A stretch of DNA of 64,000 nt from VRUE01 sp963716245 (GTDB taxonomy: Bacteria > Actinomycetota > Thermoleophilia > Solirubrobacterales > 70-9): positions 2,542,001 to 2,606,000 of the forward strand of contig OY970300.1 of NCBI GenBank assembly GCA_963716245.1, given 5' to 3'. The notes under the pieces are model-generated. The model was not told where the DNA came from, did not search any database, and saw only the letters and a program-made list of their open reading frames with translations. The translations under genes and the position numbers were made by a program. This document shows, piece by piece, positions 56,375-64,000 of the stretch (position 1 is its first letter; each line of letters opens with the position of its first letter).

Positions 56375-57559
56375 CTACGCCTCGGTCTTCGCCTCGGCCT
56401 GCGAGTCCGCCGCTACGCCCGGCGCCGGGCTCTTGCCCCGCGCGTGGGCGGCGATGAACTCCTCGGTCTGCTCGCGCGCCTCGTCGTCGGGCCGCTGGCT
56501 GTGCGGCGACTTCATCAGGTAGCTCGACGGGCCGTCGAGCTGGCCGGCGACGCCGTTGTTGAGCGCCAGCTTGATGATCCGCACCGCGTCGATCACGACC
56601 CCGGCCGAGTTCGGCGAGTCCCAGACCTCGAGCTTCAGCTCGACATTGAGCGGCACGTCGCCGAAGGCCTTGCCCTCGACGCGGATGTGCGCCCACTTGC
56701 GATCGGTCAGCCACGGCACGTAGTCGGAGGGGCCGACGTGGACCTGGTCGTCGGGCAGCTCGTGGCCCATGATCGAGGTGACCGCGTTGGTCTTCGAGAT
56801 CTTCTTCGAGTCGAGCCGCTCGCGCTCGAGCATGTTGAAGAAGTCCATGTTGCCGCCGACGTTGAGCTGCGAGGTGCGCTCCATCCGCACGCCACGGTCG
56901 TGGAACAGCCGCGCCAGCTGTCGGTGGACGATCGTCGCCCCGACCTGGGACTTGATGTCGTCGCCGATGATCGGCAGACCGGCTTCCTTGAAGCGCTTGT
57001 CCCAGTAGTCCTCGCGGGCGATGAAGACTGGCAGGCAGTTGACGAAGCCGACGCCGGCTTTGATCGCCTGTTCGACGTACCACTTGGTCGCCTCCTCGGA
57101 GCCGACCGGCAGGTAGCAGACGAGCACGTCGGCCTTGGTCTCCTTGAGGACCCCGACCACGTCGGCGGTTTCGCCCGGCGCTTTGGTGATCTTCTGCTTC
57201 AGGTACTTGCCCAGCCCGTCGTGGGTCATCCCGCGCTGGACCTCGACGCCCAGCTCGGGCACGTCGGCGAACTTGATCGTGTCGTTCTGGCCCGACCAGA
57301 TCGCCTCCGAGAGGTCCTTGCCGACCTTCTCGGAGTCGATGTCGAAGGCGGCGACGAACTCGACGTCGCGGACGTGGTAGCCGCCGAGGTCGACGTGCAT
57401 GAGGCCCGGCACTTCCTCGCCCGGGTCGGCGTCCTTGTAGTACTGGACGCCCTGGATGAACGAGTTGGCGCAGTTGCCGACGCCGACGATCGCGACGCGG
57501 ACCTTCTCGTCCTGGCGGGCGGCACCGTTGGCGCTGCTTGCTCCGTTGGTCTCACTCAT
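56375..57559 (-). CDS. ino1: Inositol-3-phosphate synthase
   Basis: 394 residues from ATG 57559; the frame is open further upstream without support. NAD site VRVAIVGVGNCANSFIQGVQ; NCLPVFIA, GDDIKSQVGATIVHRQLARL, QLNVGGNMDFFNM and the Lys-rich active site SKKISKTNAVTSI are all classical for the actinobacterial/archaeal type. Converts glucose-6-phosphate to inositol-3-phosphate, the precursor for phosphatidylinositol made by the neighbouring gene. Confidence 0.95.
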   Translation of the reverse strand: MSETNGASSANGAARQDEKVRVAIVGVGNCANSFIQGVQYYKDADPGEEVPGLMHVDLGGYHVRDVEFVAAFDIDSEKVGKDLSEAIWSGQNDTIKFADVPELGVEVQRGMTHDGLGKYLKQKITKAPGETADVVGVLKETKADVLVCYLPVGSEEATKWYVEQAIKAGVGFVNCLPVFIAREDYWDKRFKEAGLPIIGDDIKSQVGATIVHRQLARLFHDRGVRMERTSQLNVGGNMDFFNMLERERLDSKKISKTNAVTSIMGHELPDDQVHVGPSDYVPWLTDRKWAHIRVEGKAFGDVPLNVELKLEVWDSPNSAGVVIDAVRIIKLALNNGVAGQLDGPSSYLMKSPHSQRPDDEAREQTEEFIAAHARGKSPAPGVAADSQAEAKTEA

Positions 57560-57623
57560 GAAAGCTCGAAGTCCTTCCTTCTGGTCGGGCTGGCCGGCAA
57601 AGCACACCTGCGGCCATGACTGG

Positions 57624-58292
57624 TTACAGCTGAGGGGGCGGCTCCGGGGCCTCGCTTGAAAGCTCGTTTCTTACGTGCCATACGCGTTGGACCGCCGTGA
57701 CGGTGGTCAGAGCCGCGATAGCGTAGATCGCCGGGGCCAGCAGCTCAACGTCGACGAGACCGGCGCCCTTGGCAAAGACCAAGCCGATGGAGAGTATGAC
57801 TACCCGGACCGGTCGCGTCGCCAACCCCACCTTGCACTCGACCCCCAGCGCCTCGGCCCGGGCGCGCGTGTAGGAGACCATCAGCGAGCCGAGCACGGCG
57901 ACGACGCACATCGCCGCCGCGAAGTCGTCACCGCGGGCCGCGAAGTAGCCGGCGACCGCGGCCAGCACGATCCCCTCCTCGATCCGGTCCAGGGTCGAGT
58001 CGAGGAAGGCGCCGAAGAGCGTCCCCTTGCCCGACATCCGCGAGTAGCGGCCGTCGAGCGTGTCCATCACCGAGCCAAGGATGAAGGCGACGCCGGCGAG
58101 GAAGAACAGCCGCTGGGTCACCAGGGCCGCGGCGACCAGGTTGCCGACCAGGCCGGCGATCGAGATCGCGTTCGGCGTCAGGCGGGACTCGATCAGCCGG
58201 TCGCGTGCGTAGGCGCGCAGCTCCTGCGTGTTGCGGGCCTGGCGGCCGTTGCGACGCCCACCGGGCCGGCTCGGGGGTGCCGACGGTTCCAC
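57624..58292 (-). CDS. Phosphatidylinositol-phosphate synthase (CDP-alcohol phosphatidyltransferase)
   Basis: 222 residues from GTG 58292. CDP-alcohol motif SVMDTLDGRYSRMSGKGTLF, GAFLDSTLDR (D..DG..SR........G...D...D) is complete, with the usual AR given as SR. Six membrane helices. Given ino1 next door, the acceptor is very likely inositol-3-phosphate, as in the PgsA1 enzymes of actinobacteria. Confidence 0.87.
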   Translation of the reverse strand: MEPSAPPSRPGGRRNGRQARNTQELRAYARDRLIESRLTPNAISIAGLVGNLVAAALVTQRLFFLAGVAFILGSVMDTLDGRYSRMSGKGTLFGAFLDSTLDRIEEGIVLAAVAGYFAARGDDFAAAMCVVAVLGSLMVSYTRARAEALGVECKVGLATRPVRVVILSIGLVFAKGAGLVDVELLAPAIYAIAALTTVTAVQRVWHVRNELSSEAPEPPPQL

Positions 58293-58341
58293 GACGGTGA
58301 GGCTATCGGGCGCGTTCCCGGCGCAGCGCAGAACGCCGGCG

Positions 58342-59118
58342 CTAGGCGCCGGCCTCGCGCGGCGCCCCCCGCCACGCCCACTTGTCCGGCCGGGCGCGGG
58401 CGAGGAGCTCACGGGCGATCAGCGCCGCGCCGATCGCCACGGCCCAGCCGAGCACGATGTCGACCCAGTAGTGGTTGCCGGTGACGATCACGACCCAGGC
58501 GACCAGCAGCGGCCAGACCGCCCAGAGCGCCTTCATCGCGCGGTTGCGCACGAGCTGGAAGCCGGTGGCGCCGATCATCAGCGCGAAGGCGCAGTGCAGG
58601 CTCGGCACCGCCGCGTAGGGATTGATCAGGAGCTTGGTCAGGGCGGAGTCGTGGTTGACGCTGGAGAAGTCGTTGATCGTGTCGACGAAGCCGTACTCGC
58701 CGAACATCCGCGGCGGCGCGGTCGGGTAGAGCACGTAGCCGATCAGGGCCAGCCCCATCGAGGCGGCGAACATGTTGCGCACGAAGTAGAAGGACTCGTT
58801 GCGGAAGAAGTAGAGCCAGACGAAGAAGCCGAGCACGACCGCGAACTGGCTGTTCATGTAGACCTGGTTGGCGAAGTCCATCAGCCAGTTGGCGGGCAGG
58901 AAGAGCGCCTGCAGGTCGGGCTCGAAGAAGGTCCCGGTGGCGCGCTCGGCGTCGATCACCTGCTGGCCGTGGGCGAACGCGACCGACTTCTGCCCGTCGG
59001 CGATGCCGCGCACCACCTCGTAGGCCGTGTTGACGAGCAGCACGAGGCCGATCTGGCGCCCGAGGTCGCCCCAGCCATGGGGAAGTCGCGCTCCTATCGC
59101 CGTCCAGACACGAAGCAT
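58342..59118 (-). CDS. PAP2-family membrane enzyme (inositol phosphotransferase-like)
   Basis: 258 residues from ATG 59118; the frame reaches 59598 but upstream it is antisense to nth. Lipid phosphatase motifs: AAVPSLHCAFALM (SLH) and GNHYWVDIVLG (HxxxD). The long region before them (ATGTFFEPDLQ, PTAPPRMF) resembles the AUR1/inositol phosphorylceramide synthase subgroup. It lies beside ino1 and the PI-phosphate synthase, so a step in inositol-lipid or cell-envelope glycan assembly is likely. Confidence 0.82.
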   Translation of the reverse strand: MLRVWTAIGARLPHGWGDLGRQIGLVLLVNTAYEVVRGIADGQKSVAFAHGQQVIDAERATGTFFEPDLQALFLPANWLMDFANQVYMNSQFAVVLGFFVWLYFFRNESFYFVRNMFAASMGLALIGYVLYPTAPPRMFGEYGFVDTINDFSSVNHDSALTKLLINPYAAVPSLHCAFALMIGATGFQLVRNRAMKALWAVWPLLVAWVVIVTGNHYWVDIVLGWAVAIGAALIARELLARARPDKWAWRGAPREAGA

Positions 59119-59164
59119 CCGAAGATTGTAGTCCGCGTGCCCCCGAGCAAGGGCGCAGATTAGG

Positions 59165-59839
59165 GTGCGGGCGGTGACCTGGACGAGGCCGCGAAAGGCG
59201 CGGGTGCGGGCGATCCGCGACCGGCTGAGGGAGACGTACGGGCAGCCGGTCAACGAGCCGCACGGGCACCCGATCGCCGAGCTGATCAAGACCGTGCTCT
59301 CCCAGCACACCAACGACCGCAACCGGGATCGGTCGTTTGCGCAGCTGCGCGAGCGGTTCCCGACCTGGGAGGAGGTGCGGGACGCGCCGCTGGACGAGCT
59401 GGAGGACGCGATCCGGCCCGGCGGCCTCGCCAAGCAGAAGGCGCCGCGGATCCAGGCGATCCTCGAGCGGCTCGGCGACCACCCCGATCTCGATTGGACC
59501 GAGACGGCGCCGCGCGAGGAGTCGCTCGACTTCCTCCTCTCGCTGCCCGGCGTCGGGCGGAAAACCGCGGCCTGCGTATTGATCTTCACCTGGGACATCC
59601 CGGAGATCCCGGTCGACGTCCACGTCCACCGCGTCGGCGGCCGGCTCGGCCTGTTCCCGGAAGGTGCCTCCTTCGAGCGTGCCCACGACGAGATGCTGGC
59701 GGTCGTCGACCCCGCGGACGCCTACGAGCTGCACGTCAACCTGATCCGCCATGGCAGGCAGGTTTGCCGGCCGAAGCCGCGCTGCGGGGAGTGCGAGCTG
59801 CGGCGCATGTGTCCCTGGTACCGTGCCCGGCGCGCATGA
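59165..59839 (+). CDS. nth: Endonuclease III-like DNA glycosylase
   Basis: 224 residues from GTG 59165 (GTG 59174 also possible). Helix-hairpin-helix with catalytic Lys in LPGVGRKTAACVL and catalytic Asp in VDVHVHRVGGRL; Fe-S cysteines in VCRPKPRCGECELRRMC. Removes oxidised pyrimidines. The opening VLSQHTNDRNRD is typical. Overlaps the cytochrome gene by ATGA. Confidence 0.92.
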   Translation: MRAVTWTRPRKARVRAIRDRLRETYGQPVNEPHGHPIAELIKTVLSQHTNDRNRDRSFAQLRERFPTWEEVRDAPLDELEDAIRPGGLAKQKAPRIQAILERLGDHPDLDWTETAPREESLDFLLSLPGVGRKTAACVLIFTWDIPEIPVDVHVHRVGGRLGLFPEGASFERAHDEMLAVVDPADAYELHVNLIRHGRQVCRPKPRCGECELRRMCPWYRARRA

Positions 59840-60252
59840 GCAAGAAGACCTTCGTCATCTTCGGGCTGCTGGTCGTCTTCCTGGCGGTCCTGATCCCGTG
59901 GCTGGCCTTCCGCGCCGACGGCGACTCGGCCCCGGAAGCCAGCGTCCCGGCGGATCTGGAGCCGGCCAAGGCGCTGTTCCAGACCAACTGCGGCAACTGC
60001 CACACCCTCTACGCCGCCGAGACCGACGGGAACTTCGGCCCGGACCTCGACGAACTGCTCGCCCCGGCCGGCCCGCCGGAAGGCGAGAGCGCCGAGGGGA
60101 CGATCGAAGCGACCCAGGGACGCGTCCTCAACGCGGTCGAAGCGGGCGTCGACTCGAGCACCGAGGCGGGGCGCATGCCCGGCGGCATCCTCTCCGGCGA
60201 GCAGGCCGAAGAAGTCGCCGAGTTCGTCGCCCGCACCGCCGGCGAGGGCTGA
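59836..60252 (+). CDS. Membrane-anchored c-type cytochrome
   Basis: 138 residues. N-terminal membrane anchor (FVIFGLLVVFLAVLIPWLAF), haem motif NCGNCHTLY, and distal methionine in GRMPGGILSGEQ. Periplasm-side electron carrier. Odd partner for a DNA glycosylase, but the 4-base overlap shows they are co-translated. Confidence 0.87.
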   Translation: MSKKTFVIFGLLVVFLAVLIPWLAFRADGDSAPEASVPADLEPAKALFQTNCGNCHTLYAAETDGNFGPDLDELLAPAGPPEGESAEGTIEATQGRVLNAVEAGVDSSTEAGRMPGGILSGEQAEEVAEFVARTAGEG

Positions 60253-60261
60253 GCCTCACCG

Positions 60262-60280
60262 GCGGGCGAGCGAAGCCCGC
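60262..60280. terminator. Hairpin between convergent genes
   Basis: GCGGGC-gagcgaa-GCCCGC between the cytochrome stop and the exonuclease-family stop; could terminate both. Confidence 0.45.
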
Positions 60281-61467
60281 TAACGCACGAAGCGCAGGGC
60301 GCTGAAGACACCCGCGTGGTCGGAGTTCCAGAACCCGTTGACGGGCAGGAGGCCGGTCACCAGCGAGCTCTGCAACGCGATCAGCGCCGGGGCGTTCGTC
60401 AGCACGTGGTCGACCTGGTGGTCGAAGTCGCTGACGTCACCGCCCGCTCCGACCGCGAGGAACGGCGAGTCGAGGCAGCAGCTGAGCGGGTCGTCGGTGC
60501 TGCGCGAGACGAAGCCCGCCGCGAGCAGGGTCAGGTAGGCCCCCCGCTGCGCCGGTTCGACCGTGTCGTCGTCGGAGTTGATGTCCCCGACCAGGATCAC
60601 CGGCAGCGGGCCGGTCGCGGGGCCGCCCGGTGCGACCAGCTCGGCCGCCTGGGCGGTGCGGATGTTGGGCTCGAACGCCTCGAGGTGGGTGTTGACGAAG
60701 CGGAACGGCTTGCTGCCGCGCACCTTGGCGTCGGTCGCCGTCCAGCCCCGCGTCACCGTCACCGTCTGACCGGCGACGGGCAGCTGGAGCAGGGTTTTGA
60801 AGTTGCCGCCCTGCTCGTTCCAGGTTCGGATCCCGGCGCCGTGCCGGACCAGGATCACGTCGCGCATCGTCAGCCGGCCGATCACCTCGGCGTTGGCGAG
60901 TTCGCCGCCCGGCCCGTCGCCGGCGATTTCGTTGAAGTCGGCCGGGGCTTCGAGGTCGAACTCGTTCTGGACCACGAGCACGTCATAGGGCGCCCTGCCT
61001 GGACCCTCGCCCAGCTCCGCGAGCAGCAGGTCGAGGTAGTCGAGCGTCAGGGCGGTGCCCGCGGGCGTGATCGGCGTCGTCTGCCAGAGGGCCACCTCCT
61101 GCAGGCCGACCAGGTCGGGTCGGGTCTCCAGGATCTCCTCCGCCAAGCCCTCGGCCCGGGTCGGGAAGTCGTTGGCGACCACCTGCCGCAGGATCACCCC
61201 GTTGGCGGTGACCACGTCCGCCAGGGTTTTGGCGGCGATCGCGGGGCCGAGGTCAGCGCCGAGGTAGACGTTGCGGGTCATCACGTTGACGACCTTGCCT
61301 TTGCCGTTGTCGTGCTGAGCGCCGGGGGCGCCGGCCACTGCCACCCTGTTGCCGTGGAGGCCGGCGGACTGCTTCGCGGCCGCCCAGCCGGGTACGAGGA
61401 ACAGGAGAACGAGGACGGCGACGATCGGGGCGAGGATCCGTCGGAACGGTGCGTGAGCGTGGCTCAA
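60280..61467 (-). CDS. Secreted endonuclease/exonuclease/phosphatase-family protein
   Basis: 395 residues from TTG 61467, chosen because GGAGGA lies seven bases upstream and a signal peptide (RRILAPIVAVLVLLFLVPGW, AAA) follows at once. EEP motifs: MTRNVYLGADL, LVGLQEV (Glu), FVNTHLEAF, ILVGDINSDDD (GDxN) and NSDHAGVFSAL (SDH). Probably an exported nuclease or phosphodiesterase. Confidence 0.87.
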   Translation of the reverse strand: MSHAHAPFRRILAPIVAVLVLLFLVPGWAAAKQSAGLHGNRVAVAGAPGAQHDNGKGKVVNVMTRNVYLGADLGPAIAAKTLADVVTANGVILRQVVANDFPTRAEGLAEEILETRPDLVGLQEVALWQTTPITPAGTALTLDYLDLLLAELGEGPGRAPYDVLVVQNEFDLEAPADFNEIAGDGPGGELANAEVIGRLTMRDVILVRHGAGIRTWNEQGGNFKTLLQLPVAGQTVTVTRGWTATDAKVRGSKPFRFVNTHLEAFEPNIRTAQAAELVAPGGPATGPLPVILVGDINSDDDTVEPAQRGAYLTLLAAGFVSRSTDDPLSCCLDSPFLAVGAGGDVSDFDHQVDHVLTNAPALIALQSSLVTGLLPVNGFWNSDHAGVFSALRFVR

Positions 61468-61765
61468 AGTCTTTCCTCCTCTTCGGGACCCACGCGGAGC
61501 GAGGGTCGTTTGAGGGCTCCTCCCGCCGAGCCGCGACGCGCCTGCGCTATTGCTCGGTGCCGCTACACGCAATTACCCGCAATGGCCCGGTCCCCTAACA
61601 GTCCCTGAGCCCCGCCGTCCAGGGGGTTTGCATTCCAACCCAAACCTGCCATACTGCGACTTAGATTTTCGACGTGCCGCGATTTAGCCACCGTATGTGT
61701 GGGCCAAGTAGCGGCACGTCCCCCTCGGAACCCCAGCAAACGACCATATGTGGAGGTAGCGCGAA

Positions 61766-63663
<1,898 letters not shown>

Positions 63664-63667
<4 letters not shown>

Positions 63668-64000
63668 GCTGGGGCGAAGGTCGGCGGATTCACCAAGAGA
63701 CTGGTGGACCGATGCCCCGGACCAAAAGCGAGACCCCGGATCAGGCGGATCGGCCCGCGGGTCCTGTCGCGGACCAGGGGTCCTCGTCCTCGCAGGCTGC
63801 GGGCGAGGACCCCAGCTCCACGCCACCCGCGCGAGGAGGCTCGACGGCAGATCGCCCCACGACCGACCACGCCGATCAGCACGCCGACGCAACCCAGGAC
63901 ATTGAGGCCGAATCCCGATCGCCCGGCCACGCGCAAGATTCCGATGCACGGGCGTCCCAGGCTGTCGACAAGGACCTCGATGCCCTGCTCGCCGACACGC
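63664..64000 (+). CDS. grpE: GrpE nucleotide-exchange factor, N-terminal part (cut by window edge)
   Basis: Frame from ATG 63664 (overlapping the dnaK stop) is open to the right edge, 112 codons. The visible part is an unusually long Asp/Gln/Ser/Pro-rich segment (DQADRPAGPVADQGSSSSQA) that begins to look like GrpE at SQAVDKDLDALLADT. Called from position after dnaK; the diagnostic coiled coil lies outside the window. A start at the in-frame ATG 63712 is also possible. Confidence 0.7.

Noticed and set aside
61467..61765. Possible heat-shock operator upstream of dnaK
   Set aside because: Neither a CIRCE inverted repeat nor the HspR-type CTTGAGT-N7-ACTCAAG could be found.

Overview
The window is very GC-rich and has an actinobacterial gene style: many GTG and TTG starts, overlapping ATGA/GTGA gene junctions, tandem TetR regulators, and inositol-phosphate synthase next to a phosphatidylinositol-phosphate synthase. 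The secreted protein with fibronectin-like 'LTGLT..TTYHYRLVAVNADG' repeats and the small 'LTDERDLFRCV' protein resemble proteins I associate with Thermoleophilia (Solirubrobacterales such as Conexibacter, Patulibacter or Solirubrobacter). That placement is inference from protein style; no rRNA gene is present.

Layout. 1-6.7 kb: a secreted repeat protein cut by the window edge, a decayed TetR cluster, a membrane protein, an RTX-type calcium-binding protein and a VapBC toxin-antitoxin pair. 6.7-19.8 kb: a polyamine locus. On the minus strand, a putrescine-type aminotransferase, PucR regulator, alanine dehydrogenase and aminobutyraldehyde dehydrogenase overlap or nearly touch. Divergently on the plus strand lie a complete Pot-type ABC importer and a methylmalonate-semialdehyde-type dehydrogenase, and then a convergent FAD amine oxidase. 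If the aminotransferase uses pyruvate, alanine dehydrogenase would regenerate it, so the locus looks self-contained. 19.8-36.7 kb: an enolase-superfamily enzyme, ferritin, two S51 peptidases, two tandem TetR genes, an ECF sigma factor, a RelE-like toxin-antitoxin pair, tRNA-Asp, an FHA-HTH regulator followed by a one-pass FtsH-like protease, tRNA-Val and small VOC/DoxX/SRPBCC genes.

36.8-43.3 kb: a visibly less GC-rich genomic island inserted at the 3' half of a tRNA-Glu gene. It has an approximately 85-bp repeat at both ends and a frameshifted tyrosine-integrase remnant beside the tRNA. Its cargo is unusual. A SAMHD1/dGTPase-like HD phosphohydrolase converges on a YwgA-like small protein. 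Two genes share a 'GWRD' domain, one of them carrying a beta-helix-like segment. Seven small DNA-binding-type ORFs run in tandem, most overlapping by four bases. I do not recognise this as a named system; it is the best candidate here for an undescribed defence or conflict system.

43.3-64 kb: housekeeping genes (SDR, CDF transporter, lysS, prmC, lgt, argF, RumA-type methyltransferase, uracil-DNA glycosylase, endonuclease III, cytochrome c), a second VapBC pair, an inositol-lipid cluster (ino1, PI-phosphate synthase, PAP2 enzyme), and dnaK followed by the start of grpE. Several dispersed palindromic elements run through the window. Four are large two-armed intergenic structures, two are copies of a 48-bp palindrome lying inside reading frames, and two are copies of a hairpin, one of them embedded in an exonuclease-family gene.
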